Shown here: one piece after another, positions 43,102 through 52,673 of the stretch
Layout of the letters: the number at the start of each line of letters is the position of its first letter
Position numbering within the stretch: position 1 is the first letter of the stretch
Assembly: GCF_031085175.1 (NCBI RefSeq)
Contig: NZ_JAVHUY010000010.1
Location: forward strand, 172,390 to 236,389
Reading direction: 5' to 3'
Source of the DNA: Phytohabitans maris
GTDB lineage: Bacteria > Actinomycetota > Actinomycetes > Mycobacteriales > Micromonosporaceae
DNA length: 64,000 nucleotides
The notes under the pieces: generated by a model
Databases searched by the model: none
What the model saw: only the letters and a program-made list of their open reading frames with translations
Told to the model about the DNA's origin: nothing
Translations under genes and position numbers: made by a program

Positions 43102-44520
43102 CTACAGGATGGGTGCCGGCGCGTACGCGGCGGCCTGCGGATGGCGGGCCACCACCGCGGCGACCCGGTCGACCACCGCACGCACCTGTGCGGGCGCCGC
43201 GCCGACGAAGGCTTCCCGGTCGGCGACCAGCGCGTCGATCTCGGCGCGGGTGAGCCCCAGCCGGTGGTCGAGCGCGAGCCGGTCGAAGAGGTCGTTTTCG
43301 GCGACGCCCTTCTCCCGCATCGCCAGCGCCACCGCCACCGCGTGCTCCTTGATCGCCTCGTGCGCGGCCTCCCGCCCGACGCCCCGGCGCACCGCCGCGA
43401 CCAGGATCTTCGTCGTGGCCAGGAACGGCAGGTAGCGGTCGAGCTCGCGGGCGATCACCGCCGGGTAGGCGCCGAACTCGTCGAGCACGGTCAGGAACGT
43501 CTGGAACAGCCCATCGGTCGCGAAGAACGAGTCGGGCAGCGCGACCCGCCGTACGACCGAGCAGGAGACGTCGCCCTCGTTCCACTGGTCGCCGGCGAGC
43601 TCGCCGACCATCGACAGGTAGCCGCGGACGATCACGGCCAGGCCGTTGACCCGCTCGCTGGAGCGGGTGTTCATCTTGTGCGGCATCGCCGACGAGCCCA
43701 CCTGCCCGGGGCGGAACCCCTCGGTGGCCAGCTCCTGCCCCACCATCAGCCGGATCGTGGTGGCCAGCGAGGAGGGGGCGGCGACGAGCTGCGCCAGCGC
43801 GGCCACGGTGGCGAAGTCGATCGAGCGCGGGTAGACCTGCCCGACGCTGTCGAGCACCCGGCTGAACCCGAGGTGGGCGGCCACCCGCCGCTCCAGCTCG
43901 GCGAGCCGCTCCGCGTCGCCGAGCAAGAGGTCGAGCTGGTCGGCGGCGGTGCCGACCGGGCCCTTGATACCGCGCAGCGGGTACCAGTCGACGAGGTCTT
44001 CCAGCCGCTCGTACGCGATCAGCAGCTCCTCCGCCGCCGACGCGAACCGCTTACCCAGCGTGGTGGCCTGCGCCGCGACGTTGTGCGTGCGGCCGGTCAT
44101 CACCACGTCGGAGTGCTCGACCGCGAGGCGGGCCAGCCGGGCGAGGGCGGCGACGGCCCGGTCCCGGACCAGCTCCAGCGACCTGCGAACCTGCAACTGC
44201 TCGACGTTTTCGGTGAGGTCGCGGGAGGTCATCCCCTTGTGGATCTGCTCGTACCCGGCGAGCGCGCTGAACTCCTCGATCCGCGCCTTCACGTCGTGCC
44301 GGGTCACCCGCTCGCGGGCGGCGATCGAGTCGAGGTCGACGTGGTCGAGCACCCGCTCGTACGCCTCGACGGCTCCGCCCGGCACCTCGATGCCCAGGTC
44401 ACGCTGGGCCCGCAGGACGGCAACCCACAGCCGCCGCTCCAGCCGTACCTTTTCCTCCGGCGCCCAGATCGCGGTCAGCTCGGAGGACGCGTAGCGGGCG
44501 GCGAGCACATTGGGGATCAC
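43102..44520 (-). CDS. purB: Adenylosuccinate lyase
   Basis: The GTG at 44520 gives 472 residues. Family features include the N-terminal RYASSELTAIWAPEEKVRLERRLW, the catalytic segment TSRDLTENVEQLQ, MTGRTHNVAAQATTLGKRFA, and the signature loop GQVGSSAMPHKMNTRSSERV. It performs two beta-eliminations of fumarate: SAICAR to AICAR in purine synthesis and adenylosuccinate to AMP. It is a single gene with a terminator at 43050. Confidence 0.95.
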   Translation of the reverse strand: MIPNVLAARYASSELTAIWAPEEKVRLERRLWVAVLRAQRDLGIEVPGGAVEAYERVLDHVDLDSIAARERVTRHDVKARIEEFSALAGYEQIHKGMTSRDLTENVEQLQVRRSLELVRDRAVAALARLARLAVEHSDVVMTGRTHNVAAQATTLGKRFASAAEELLIAYERLEDLVDWYPLRGIKGPVGTAADQLDLLLGDAERLAELERRVAAHLGFSRVLDSVGQVYPRSIDFATVAALAQLVAAPSSLATTIRLMVGQELATEGFRPGQVGSSAMPHKMNTRSSERVNGLAVIVRGYLSMVGELAGDQWNEGDVSCSVVRRVALPDSFFATDGLFQTFLTVLDEFGAYPAVIARELDRYLPFLATTKILVAAVRRGVGREAAHEAIKEHAVAVALAMREKGVAENDLFDRLALDHRLGLTRAEIDALVADREAFVGAAPAQVRAVVDRVAAVVARHPQAAAYAPAPIL

Positions 44521-44603
44521 CCGCCCATTCTCCCGCGCGGTCTCCGAGCCTGTTGAGTGCGGGTACGAATGGCCTCGAAGACACGAGCTACCGCGACGCC
44601 CGC

Positions 44604-45881
44604 TCAGCGCTCCAGGATGGCGACCACGCCCTGGCCGCCCGCGGCGCAGATGGAGATGAGGCCGCGCCCGCTCCCCTTTTCGGCGAGGAGCTTGGCCAGC
44701 GTGGCGACGATCCGGCCGCCGGTCGCGGCGAACGGGTGCCCCGCGGCCAGCGACGAGCCGTTGACGTTGAGCTTTGACCGGTCGATCGAGCCGAGCGGCG
44801 CGTCGAGGCCGAGCTTGTCCTTGCAGAACTCCGGCGACTCCCAGGCGGCGAGGGTGGCCAGCACCTGCGACGCGAACGCCTCGTGGATCTCGTAGAAGTC
44901 GAAGTCCTGGAGCGTGAGCCCGCGGCGGGCGAGCAGCCGGGGCACCGCGTACGCCGGTGCCATGAGCAGCCCTTCGCCACCGTGCACGAAGTCGACCGCG
45001 GCCGTCTCCGCGTCGACGAACCAGGCCCGCACCGGCAGGTTGTGCGCGGCCGCCCACTCCTCCGAGGCGAGCAGCACGACGGCGGCACCGTCGGTCAGCG
45101 GCGAGGAGCTGCCCGCGGTCATGGTCGGCTCGCCCTCGACCGGCGCGCGGAACGCCGGCTTCAGCGACGCCAGCTTTTCCAGCGAGGTGTCGGGGCGCAG
45201 GTTTTGGTCGCGCCCCAGCCCCAGGTACGGCGTGAGCAGGTCGTCGAAGAAGCCCCTCTCGTACGCCGCGGCCAGCTTCTGGTGCGACTCCAGCGCCAGC
45301 TTGTCCTGCTCTTCCCGGCTGACGCCCCACTCCAGCGCGGTGATCGCGGCGTGCTCGCCCATCGAGAGCCCGGTGCGCGGCTCGGCGTTGCGCGGGACCT
45401 CCGGCCGGAACGGCTGCAGCGGGCGCAGCCGGGTGGCGGCGCGCAGCCGGCCACCGAGCGAACGGGCCGAGTTGATCTGCAGGAGGGCGCGGCGCATGTC
45501 CTCGTTGAGCTGGAGCGGGGCGTCCGACGTGGTGTCGACGCCGCCGGCGATGCCCACCTCGATCTGGCCGAGTGCGATCTTGTTGGCCACCAGGATGGCC
45601 GCCTCCAGCCCGGTGCCGCACGCCTGCTGCACGTCGTACGCCGGGGTGTGCGCGTCCAGCCGCGAACCGAGGACCACCTCGCGGGTCAGGTTGAAGTCGC
45701 GCGAGTGCTTGAGCACCGCGCCGGCCGCCACCTCACCGAGCCGCTGGCCGGCCAGCCCGTAGCGGGCGACCAGGCCGTCGAGCGCGGCGGTCAGCATGTC
45801 CTGGTTGGACGCCGTGGCATAGCGGCTGTTGGAGCGGGCGAACGGGATCCGGTTGCCACCGATGATCGCGACCCTCTGCAC
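44604..45881 (-). CDS. Acetyl-CoA C-acyltransferase (thiolase, FadA2-like)
   Basis: The GTG at 45881 has GGGAGGGG upstream and gives 425 residues. The nucleophile is C88 in VQQACGTGLEA. The other catalytic residues are the His of GHPFAATGGR and the Cys of ICAAGGQG; EIHEAFASQVL is also conserved. It removes acetyl-CoA from 3-oxoacyl-CoA in the cytoplasm. It is divergent from a FabG4-type reductase and has a TACTCGTCAGTA site between. The gene pairing resembles the mycobacterial fadA2-fabG4 locus. Chain-length preference is unknown. Confidence 0.92.
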   Translation of the reverse strand: MQRVAIIGGNRIPFARSNSRYATASNQDMLTAALDGLVARYGLAGQRLGEVAAGAVLKHSRDFNLTREVVLGSRLDAHTPAYDVQQACGTGLEAAILVANKIALGQIEVGIAGGVDTTSDAPLQLNEDMRRALLQINSARSLGGRLRAATRLRPLQPFRPEVPRNAEPRTGLSMGEHAAITALEWGVSREEQDKLALESHQKLAAAYERGFFDDLLTPYLGLGRDQNLRPDTSLEKLASLKPAFRAPVEGEPTMTAGSSSPLTDGAAVVLLASEEWAAAHNLPVRAWFVDAETAAVDFVHGGEGLLMAPAYAVPRLLARRGLTLQDFDFYEIHEAFASQVLATLAAWESPEFCKDKLGLDAPLGSIDRSKLNVNGSSLAAGHPFAATGGRIVATLAKLLAEKGSGRGLISICAAGGQGVVAILER

Positions 45882-45905
45882 GGGACTTCCCCTCCCAGAG
45901 AACCT

Positions 45906-45917
45906 TACTCGTCAGTA
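45906..45917. promoter_or_regulatory. TACTCGTCAGTA, candidate TetR operator in the thiolase/fabG4 promoter
   Basis: TACTCGTCAGTA differs by two bases from TACTCGTGCGTA in the TetR promoter (48698-48709). It overlaps a TAGGAT -10-like box (45916-45921) that is 6 bases before the fabG4-type ATG at 45928, so binding would block a leaderless promoter. Confidence 0.45.
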
Positions 45918-45927
45918 GGATACTCGT

Positions 45928-47247
45928 ATGAGTGACCGCTACGCGAGCTTCGCTAACTCTGGCCCAGGCAGGGCGGTCGTCAAGCGCCTCGGTCTGCCCT
46001 CCCCACCCCGACTGCGCCGGTTCAAGCCCGGCGAAGTGCTAGGTCCCGTGCTGCTCGATTCCGCACCCGGCGGACGCCTGGTCGAGCCGGTCCGCGACAT
46101 CCTCAAGGCCGCCGGCATCGCGGAGGAGGGCGAGCGCTACAGCGCGCTGGTCTTCGACGCCTCCGGCATCACCGACTCCACCGGCCTCCGCACGCTCTAC
46201 GACTTCTTCCACCCGAACGCCCGCTCGCTCACCCCGTCCGGCCGGGTGATCGTGCTCGGCACCCCGCCGGAGGCGTGCGAGTCCCCCCGCGAGGCCACCG
46301 CCCAGCGGGCGATCGAGGGGCTGACCCGCAGCATCGGCAAGGAGTTCGGGCGCGGCACCACCGCCCAGCTCGTCTACGTCACCCCGGGCGCCGAGGGAGC
46401 GGTCGAGTCGACGATCCGCTTCCTGCTCTCCGGCCGCTCGGCGTACGTCTCGGGGCAGGTCGTCCGGATCGGCCCGGCCACCGCGGTCAACCCGCCGGCC
46501 GACTGGGAGCACCCGCTCGACGGCAAGGTCGCCCTGGTCACGGGCGCGGCCCGGGGGATCGGCGCGGCGATCGCGCGGGTCCTGGCCCGCGACGGGGCGC
46601 AGGTTGTCGGCCTCGACATGCCCGCCGCCGGCGACGCACTCGCCGCGGTCGCCAATGACATCCGGGGTACGGCGTACCAGCTCGACCTCACCGGCGGCGA
46701 CGCGCCCAGCCGGCTGGCCGACCACCTCGGCGGGCGGTACGGGCGGGTCGACATCGTGGTGCACAACGCCGGCATCACCCGCGACAAGACGATCGCCCGG
46801 ATGGACGCCGACCGCTGGGACTCGGTGCTCGACGTCAACCTCTCCGGCCAGGAGCGGATCAACGAGGTACTCCTCGACCGCGGCCTGGTCGCCGACGGCG
46901 GCCGCCTGATCGGCGTGGCCTCGATCGCGGGCATCGCCGGCAACCGGGGCCAGACCAACTACGCCACCAGCAAGGCCGGCGTGATCGGCCTGGTCCAGTC
47001 GATGGCGCCGGTGCTCGCCGAGCGGGGCATCACGATCAACGCGGTGGCGCCCGGCTTCATCGAGACCCGCATGACCGCCAAGATGCCGGTGATGATCCGC
47101 GAGGCCGGCCGCCGGATGAACAGCATGTCCCAGGGCGGCCTCCCGGTCGACGTGGCCGAGACGATCGCCTGGTTCGCCTCGCCCGCCTCCGGCGGCATCA
47201 CCGGAAACGTCGTCCGCGTCTGCGGGCAGAGCCTGCTGGGTGCGTGA
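45928..47247 (+). CDS. High-molecular-weight 3-oxoacyl-ACP/CoA reductase (FabG4-like)
   Basis: The 439-residue protein is nearly twice the normal FabG length. Residues 1-200 form a non-catalytic Rossmann-like N-terminal domain. Residues about 205-439 are the short-chain dehydrogenase domain with VALVTGAARGIGAAIA, HNAGITRDKT, and the catalytic Ser/Tyr/Lys of VASIAG and NYATSKAG. This is the FabG4 family, NAD-dependent and acting on CoA esters. The ATG is apparently leaderless. It overlaps the MaoC gene by one base and forms an operon with it. Confidence 0.9.
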   Translation: MSDRYASFANSGPGRAVVKRLGLPSPPRLRRFKPGEVLGPVLLDSAPGGRLVEPVRDILKAAGIAEEGERYSALVFDASGITDSTGLRTLYDFFHPNARSLTPSGRVIVLGTPPEACESPREATAQRAIEGLTRSIGKEFGRGTTAQLVYVTPGAEGAVESTIRFLLSGRSAYVSGQVVRIGPATAVNPPADWEHPLDGKVALVTGAARGIGAAIARVLARDGAQVVGLDMPAAGDALAAVANDIRGTAYQLDLTGGDAPSRLADHLGGRYGRVDIVVHNAGITRDKTIARMDADRWDSVLDVNLSGQERINEVLLDRGLVADGGRLIGVASIAGIAGNRGQTNYATSKAGVIGLVQSMAPVLAERGITINAVAPGFIETRMTAKMPVMIREAGRRMNSMSQGGLPVDVAETIAWFASPASGGITGNVVRVCGQSLLGA

Positions 47248-48047
47248 TGTACGCGCGCGCCGCGATCGGCCTCGTGCCCGGCTTCAACCGGCCCGGCTGG
47301 CTGCCCGACACCGTGCTCGAACGGCAGGGCGTGACCGTCGACCGGGCCCACCTCGCCGAGTACGACCGGGTCTGCGGCTTCCGCCTCTGCGACACGCTGC
47401 CCGTCACGTACCCGCACGTGCTCGCGTTTCCGCTGGCGTTCCGGCTGATGTCCCGGCGCGACTTCCCGTTTCCGGTCGTGGGGCTCGTGCACGTGGCCAA
47501 CCGGATCGAGCTGCACCGCCCGATCGATGCGGGCGAGGCCCTCGACCTGTCGGTGCACGCCGCCGACCTGCGCGAGCACCCGCGCGGCCGCCAGCTCGAC
47601 GTCGTGGCGACCGCCTCGGTGGACGGTGAGGTGGTGTGGCGGGACGTCTCGACGTACCTGCGCCGCGAGGGCAAGGGCTCCGGCCGCCGCCGGGAGAGTG
47701 AGCCGGCCGAGCCACCGCCCGCGTCGGCCCGGTGGCGGCTGGGCCCCCGGGTGGGTACCGACTACGCGCGCGTCTCCGGCGACCACAACCCGATCCACAC
47801 GTCCCGGCTGGGCGCGCGCCTGTTCGGCTTCGCCCGGCCGATCGCGCACGGGATGTGGAGCAAGGCCCGCTGCCTGGCCGCGCTGGAGGGACGCCTGCCC
47901 GAGGCGTACACGGTCGAGGTCGCCTTCAAGCTCCCGGTCCTCCTACCGTCCACAGTGGCGTTCTCAGCGGCTCCAGAATGGACGTTCACGCTGCACGGCG
48001 CGAAGTCGGGCAAGCCACACCTGACCGGCTCGGTGACGGCGGCCTAG
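47247..48047 (+). CDS. MaoC-type acyl-CoA hydratase (HtdX-like)
   Basis: The ATG at 47247 shares its A with the fabG4 stop; the 266-residue protein has two hotdog halves. The second half contains the R-hydratase signature: YARVSGDHNPIHTSRLGARL and GFARPIAHGMWS, with catalytic Asp and His. It hydrates trans-2-enoyl thioesters to 3-hydroxyacyl thioesters, the step next to FabG4. The order fabG4-maoC facing a thiolase gene resembles htdX-fabG4-fadA2 of mycobacteria. It converges on the TetR gene with a shared CTAG stop. Confidence 0.88.
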   Translation: MYARAAIGLVPGFNRPGWLPDTVLERQGVTVDRAHLAEYDRVCGFRLCDTLPVTYPHVLAFPLAFRLMSRRDFPFPVVGLVHVANRIELHRPIDAGEALDLSVHAADLREHPRGRQLDVVATASVDGEVVWRDVSTYLRREGKGSGRRRESEPAEPPPASARWRLGPRVGTDYARVSGDHNPIHTSRLGARLFGFARPIAHGMWSKARCLAALEGRLPEAYTVEVAFKLPVLLPSTVAFSAAPEWTFTLHGAKSGKPHLTGSVTAA

Positions 48048-48694
48048 GGCGTCCAGGTCTCGCCTTGCAGGAGCTGGCCGGCGCCGAGCCAAGCCACGTT
48101 CATCATCTGGGTGGCGGTCTTCTCCGGGTCGGCCTCGGGGTGGTCGGCGAGCCAGTCGGCCAGCGACTCCGAGGCGCCGACCAGCGCGTACGCCATCACC
48201 TGAAGCTCGGTGTCGCGGACCTCGCGCCCTTGGGCGGCGAGCGCCCGCCCGAGCATCATCGCGACCACCTCGACCATCCGCTCGCGCATCTCCGCCGACG
48301 CGCCGGCGAACGGCTGCTGCCCGCGCGCCTGCCGGTAGAGCACGGCCCAGCCGTCGCGGTGCGCGCCGACGACCGTGAAGAACGCCCGGAGGCCGCGCCA
48401 GAGCTGCTGGTCCGGGGTGTCCGCGCCGACCACCTCGGCCGCGATCGCCTCCAGCAGCCGGGTGCCCTCGCGCTGCAGGCAGGCGACGAAGAGCTCCTCC
48501 TTGGTGCCGAGGTACGCGTACACCATCGGCTTGGAGATGCCGGCGTCCTCGGCGATCTCGTCCATGCTCGCGGCGTGGAAGCCGCGCCGGGAGAACACGC
48601 GCACGGCCGAATCGAGCATCTGCTGCTCACGCACCGCCCGCGGCAGTCGTTTGAAGGTCGGGGTGCCGGAAACCGCTGTCACCCTTGCGAGCAT
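48044..48694 (-). CDS. TetR-family transcriptional regulator
   Basis: The ATG at 48694 gives 216 residues. The N-terminal HTH reads QMLDSAVRVFSRRGFHAASMDEIAEDAGISKPMVYAYLGTKEELFVACL. The C-terminal ligand domain (75-216) is helical and variable. A 26-base near-palindrome (48699-48724) begins 5 bases upstream and is probably its operator; a related site is at 45906. Regulators of this kind in fatty-acid gene clusters often sense acyl-CoA. It is divergent from the SCP2-acyl-CoA dehydrogenase operon. Confidence 0.9.
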   Translation of the reverse strand: MLARVTAVSGTPTFKRLPRAVREQQMLDSAVRVFSRRGFHAASMDEIAEDAGISKPMVYAYLGTKEELFVACLQREGTRLLEAIAAEVVGADTPDQQLWRGLRAFFTVVGAHRDGWAVLYRQARGQQPFAGASAEMRERMVEVVAMMLGRALAAQGREVRDTELQVMAYALVGASESLADWLADHPEADPEKTATQMMNVAWLGAGQLLQGETWTP

Positions 48695-48698
48695 ACCT

Positions 48699-48724
48699 AC
48701 TCGTGCGTAAGGTTACGCCCGAGT
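48699..48724. promoter_or_regulatory. Near-perfect 26-bp palindrome, candidate TetR operator
   Basis: ACTCGTGCGTAA (48699-48710), GG, then TTACGCCCGAGT (48713-48724) form a dyad with one mismatch per half. It sits in the 56 bases between the divergent TetR and SCP2 genes, and one half-site (TACTCGTGCGTA) recurs near the fabG4 start. Confidence 0.6.
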
Positions 48725-48750
48725 AACCAATGAGCCGGAGGCTACGAACG

Positions 48751-49203
48751 ATGACCGACTTCGACCTGTCTGATTTCTCCAGCGTCGACCCGAAGCAGTT
48801 CGCCCAGATCGTCAAGTCCTCCCCGGACGCGAAGATCCAAGAGGTGATGTCGAGCGACCTGCGCGGAAAGATCCTCGACGAGGTGTTCGGCCGCATGCCC
48901 ACGCTCTTCCGCGCCGACCGGGCCGGCTCGACCAACGCGGTCATCCACTGGAACGTCACCGGGCGCCCCGACGGCGGCACGGACACGTACGAGGTCGTGA
49001 TCGAAAACGGCGCCTGCACGCTCTCGCCGTCGGCCGACCGTGACCCCAAGCTGAGCCTCACGATGGGCCCGGTCGAGTTCCTCAAGGTCGTTTCCGGCGC
49101 GGGTAACCCGGTGATGATGTTCATGACCGGCAAGCTGAAGGCAAAGGGTGACCTGGGCCTGGCCGCCAACATCGCCAACCTGTTCGACATCCCCAAGGCG
49201 TGA
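48751..49203 (+). CDS. SCP2 sterol-binding domain protein
   Basis: The ATG at 48751 (GGAGG upstream) gives 150 residues. The sequence shows the SCP-2 pattern: residues [31 protein letters not shown] then [53 protein letters not shown], cut into segments of the lipid pocket. SCP2 proteins bind lipids or acyl-CoA and deliver them to enzymes. It is the first gene of an operon with acyl-CoA dehydrogenase and ligase (2-base gap to the next gene). Confidence 0.88.
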   Translation: MTDFDLSDFSSVDPKQFAQIVKSSPDAKIQEVMSSDLRGKILDEVFGRMPTLFRADRAGSTNAVIHWNVTGRPDGGTDTYEVVIENGACTLSPSADRDPKLSLTMGPVEFLKVVSGAGNPVMMFMTGKLKAKGDLGLAANIANLFDIPKA

Positions 49204-49204
49204 G

Positions 49205-50419
49205 ATGACCGAGTTCTCGCTCGACCTGAACGAGGAACAGCGGGACCTGCGGGACTGGGTGCACGGCTTCGCCGAGGATGTCGTGCGCCCGGCCGCCGCC
49301 GAGTGGGACGCCCGCGAGGAGACGCCCTGGCCGGTGATCCAGGAGGCCGCGAAGATCGGGCTGTACGGCTTCGAGTTCCTCGCCAACTGCTGGTCCGACC
49401 CCACCGGTCTCTCGCTGCCGATCGCCAACGAAGAGCTCTTCTGGGGCGACGCCGGCATCGGGCTGGCCCTGCTCGGCACCTCGCTCGCGGTCGCCTCGAT
49501 CTACGGCACGGGTACCCCGGAGCAGATGCTCGAGTGGGTGCCGCCCTGCTTCGGCACGGTCGACGAGCCGGCGGTGGGCGCGTTCTGCAACACCGAGCCG
49601 GAGGCCGGTTCGGACGTGGGCGCGATCCGCACCCGCGCGGCGTACGACGAGGCCACCGACGAGTGGGTCCTCAACGGCCAGAAGTCGTACGCGACGAACG
49701 GCGGGATCGCCGCCATCCACGTGGTGACCGCCGTGGTCGACCCGGAGCTCGGGTCGCGCGGGCACGCCGCGTTCGTGGTGCCGCCCGGTACGGCGGGGCT
49801 CTCCTCGCCCGGCAAGCTCAAGAAGCTCGGTCTGCGCGCCTCGCACACCGCCGACGTTTTCCTCGACGACGTACGGGTGCCGGGGCGCTGCCTGCTCGGT
49901 GGGCGGGAGGCGCTGCTGGAGCGGCTCGCCCGGGTGCGGTCCGGGCAGCGGTCGGCCGGCCAGGCAGCGATGCGTACGTTCGAGCTGTCCCGCCCCACCG
50001 TCGGCGCGCAGGCGATCGGCGTGGCCCGCGCGGCGTACGAGTACGCGCTGGAGTACGCCCGTGGCCGCGTGCAGTTCGGCCGCCCGATCGTGGAAAACCA
50101 GGCCGTCGCGTTCGCGCTGGCCGACATGAAGATGGAGATCGACGCGGCCCGGCTGCTGGTCTGGCGGGCCGCCTGGATGGGACGCAACAACCGCGTGTTC
50201 GAGGCGGGCGAGGGCTCGATGTCCAAGCTCAAGGCCGGCGAGGTGGCGGTGGCCGTCACGGAAAAGGCGGTGCAGCTGCTCGGCGGCGCCGGCTACCTGC
50301 GCGAGCACCCGGTCGAGCGGTGGTACCGGGACGCCAAGATCTACACGATCTTCGAGGGCACGTCCGAGATCCAGCGCCTCGTCATCGCCCGAGCCATCTC
50401 CGGGATCCAGATTCGATGA
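49205..50419 (+). CDS. Acyl-CoA dehydrogenase
   Basis: The ATG at 49205 follows the SCP2 stop by one base, giving 404 residues. Family motifs are [31 protein letters not shown], the FAD-contact [40 protein letters not shown] and [20 protein letters not shown]. The catalytic Glu is expected at the end (EGTSE segment). It introduces a trans-2 double bond into acyl-CoA with FAD. Its stop overlaps the ligase start (ATGA). Chain or steroid specificity is unknown. Confidence 0.92.
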   Translation: MTEFSLDLNEEQRDLRDWVHGFAEDVVRPAAAEWDAREETPWPVIQEAAKIGLYGFEFLANCWSDPTGLSLPIANEELFWGDAGIGLALLGTSLAVASIYGTGTPEQMLEWVPPCFGTVDEPAVGAFCNTEPEAGSDVGAIRTRAAYDEATDEWVLNGQKSYATNGGIAAIHVVTAVVDPELGSRGHAAFVVPPGTAGLSSPGKLKKLGLRASHTADVFLDDVRVPGRCLLGGREALLERLARVRSGQRSAGQAAMRTFELSRPTVGAQAIGVARAAYEYALEYARGRVQFGRPIVENQAVAFALADMKMEIDAARLLVWRAAWMGRNNRVFEAGEGSMSKLKAGEVAVAVTEKAVQLLGGAGYLREHPVERWYRDAKIYTIFEGTSEIQRLVIARAISGIQIR

Positions 50420-51972
50420 TTACCCCGTTCGTCGTGGCCACCCTGACCCGACGAGGGTTGCTCACGCCCGGGTCACCGGTGCGGGTGGCCGCCCAGCTCA
50501 ACGCGTTGCGCCGGTGGGGTTTCAGCCTCTCCGGCGAGCTGCGCCAGGCGGCCGCCCGCGACCCGGAGCGGATCGCGCTCATCGACGAGCGGCGCGGCGA
50601 GATGACGTACGGCCAGCTGCTGGAGAACGCCGAGCGGCTGGCCCGGGCGCTGCACGGCACCACCGGCGTACGGGCCGGCGACCGCATCGGCCTCCTCTGC
50701 CGCAACCACGCCGGCATGGTCGAGGCGATGGTGGCGGGCACGCTGCTCGGCGCCGACCCGGTACTGATCAACACTGGGCTCTCCCCGGCCCAGCTCGCCA
50801 CGGTCGCCGAGGAGCAGCGGCTGCGCGTCCTGGTGCACGACTCGGAGTTCGCGGAGAAGGCGCTCGCGCTGCCCCAACGGGTCGAGCGGATCACCGAAGA
50901 GCGGGCGGCCGAGCTGGTGGCCGAGGCGCCCCCGGGCGAGGTGCGGCCCCCGGAGCGGGACGGCCGCACGATCGTGCTCACCTCCGGTACGACCGGCATG
51001 CCCAAGGGGGCCTGCCGCCGCACGCCGAGCGGCTTCGGCCCGCTGGTGTCGATCATCCACCGCATCCCGCTGCACGCCCGCGACCGCATCATGATCGCGG
51101 CGCCGCTCTTCCACACCTGGGGGTACGCGGCGCTCCAGGTCTCGTTCGCGCTGCGGGCCACCGTCGTGCTCCAGCGCCGCTTCGAGCCGGCCGGCTGCGT
51201 CGCACTCGCGGCCCAGCATCGGGTACGTGGACTCTTCGCCGTACCGGTGATGGTGCAGCGGCTGCTGGAGGTGGCGCCGCCCCAGCCCAACCCGCTGCGC
51301 GTCGTGGCGGTGAGCGGCTCGGCGCTGCCGGGCGGGCTGGCCACCCGGTTCATGGACGCCTACGGCGACGTCCTCTACAACCTGTACGGCTCGACCGAGG
51401 TCTCCTGGGCCTCGATCGCCACCCCGCGTGACCTGCGCGACGCGCCGCAGACCGCCGGCCGGCCGCCGCACGGCACCCGCCTGGCGATCCTCGGGCCGAG
51501 CGGCGAGCAGCTGCCACCCGGCCACGTCGGGCGGATCTTCGTGGGCAACGAGATGCTCTTCGAGGGGTACACGTCGGGGGTTGGCAAGGAATCGCACGAC
51601 GGCCTGATCGCCACCGGCGACCTCGGCCAGATCGACCACGACGGGCTGGTCTTCGTGGTGGGCCGGGAAGACGACATGATCATCTCGGGCGGTGAAAACG
51701 TCTTTCCGTCCGAAGTGGAAAACCTGCTCGCCGAGCTGCCACAGGTGCGCGAGGTCGCGGTGATCGGCGTGCCGGATCCCGAGTACGGCCAGCGCCTCGC
51801 CGCCTACCTCGCCCTGCACCGGGGCGAGACGCTCGACGCCGACGCGGTACGCGAGTACGTGCGCCGTTACCGGGCCCGCTACTGCATACCGCGCGACGTC
51901 TACTTCCTGCCGTACCTGCCGCGCAACGCCACCGGCAAGGTGGTCGCCCGCGACCTGCCTAGACTTCGGTGA
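50416..51972 (+). CDS. AMP-binding acyl-CoA ligase (FadD-like)
   Basis: The ATG overlaps the dehydrogenase stop. The 518-residue enzyme has the P-loop [23 protein letters not shown], the A5 motif [41 protein letters not shown] and the C-terminal catalytic Lys segment PRNATGKVV. It activates a fatty or other carboxylic acid to its CoA ester through an acyl-AMP. With SCP2 and the dehydrogenase it forms an operon likely to degrade a lipid substrate. It ends 14 bases inside a convergent lipoprotein gene. Confidence 0.93.
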   Translation: MITPFVVATLTRRGLLTPGSPVRVAAQLNALRRWGFSLSGELRQAAARDPERIALIDERRGEMTYGQLLENAERLARALHGTTGVRAGDRIGLLCRNHAGMVEAMVAGTLLGADPVLINTGLSPAQLATVAEEQRLRVLVHDSEFAEKALALPQRVERITEERAAELVAEAPPGEVRPPERDGRTIVLTSGTTGMPKGACRRTPSGFGPLVSIIHRIPLHARDRIMIAAPLFHTWGYAALQVSFALRATVVLQRRFEPAGCVALAAQHRVRGLFAVPVMVQRLLEVAPPQPNPLRVVAVSGSALPGGLATRFMDAYGDVLYNLYGSTEVSWASIATPRDLRDAPQTAGRPPHGTRLAILGPSGEQLPPGHVGRIFVGNEMLFEGYTSGVGKESHDGLIATGDLGQIDHDGLVFVVGREDDMIISGGENVFPSEVENLLAELPQVREVAVIGVPDPEYGQRLAAYLALHRGETLDADAVREYVRRYRARYCIPRDVYFLPYLPRNATGKVVARDLPRLR

Positions 51973-52555
51973 TCTCGTGGGCGGTCGCGGTGGCGGTGAG
52001 CTGCTTCGACTTGGTCGACCCGCCGCCCACGGTCTTGAGCAGGTAGGTGTGCTTCACCGTCTCGCCGTCCGCGGCGCCGCCGCAGGAGAAGGTGAAGGTC
52101 TCCGAGCCCTCGGTCGGGTAGGTGCCGTAGATGCCGGGACCGTCGACGGAGATCGTGACCTTGTCAGCACCGGTCACCTTCCACTCCACGACGACCGGCA
52201 CACCCTCGACCGGGTACTCGGTGGTCCCTTGTGGACACTGTGGCTCCTGGGTGATGCGAAACCACACGATCCGCGCCCCGGTGTCCTGCGGCGGGCGCGT
52301 CGTGGTGGTCGTCGTGGTTCTCGTGGTTTCCGTGTTTCTCGGCGTCTCGTACGTCGTGGCCGGGCTGGGGCTGACCGTCGCCTCCAGGGTGCCGAGGCCG
52401 GCGTCGGCGCTCGGTGACGGCGTGCTGCCGGCACCGATGCCACCACCACCGAGTCCCCCGTCGTCACCCAGGGAGAGGCAGCCAGCGACCGCGCCGATCG
52501 AGCTGGCGAACACCACAGCGCCCGCGAGCACGAGCATTGCCGTCCGGTTTCTCAT
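51959..52555 (-). CDS. Lipoprotein of unknown function
   Basis: The ATG at 52555 gives 198 residues. A lipoprotein signal ends in GAVAGC (C26), then a Gly/Ser/Thr-rich linker with TETTRTTTTTTTRPP precedes a beta-sheet domain from about residue 95 (ARIVWFRITQEPQCPQGTTEYPVEGVPVVVEWKV). Two cysteines (PQC and FSCGG) may form a disulfide. The domain resembles an Ig-like fold but I cannot name it. It converges on the ligase gene and overlaps it by 14 bases. Confidence 0.75.
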   Translation of the reverse strand: MRNRTAMLVLAGAVVFASSIGAVAGCLSLGDDGGLGGGGIGAGSTPSPSADAGLGTLEATVSPSPATTYETPRNTETTRTTTTTTTRPPQDTGARIVWFRITQEPQCPQGTTEYPVEGVPVVVEWKVTGADKVTISVDGPGIYGTYPTEGSETFTFSCGGAADGETVKHTYLLKTVGGGSTKSKQLTATATAHEITEV

Positions 52556-52673
52556 GACACAGACGGTAAGAGTGTGGTGGCGCTCCGGTAATCCCGTCTT
52601 CGTGCCGTTAGCTCTTCGGGTCGCTCAGTTCTCGCGCCGCTCGGTTCTCCTGCCGCTTGTTTCCTCGGGCCGC

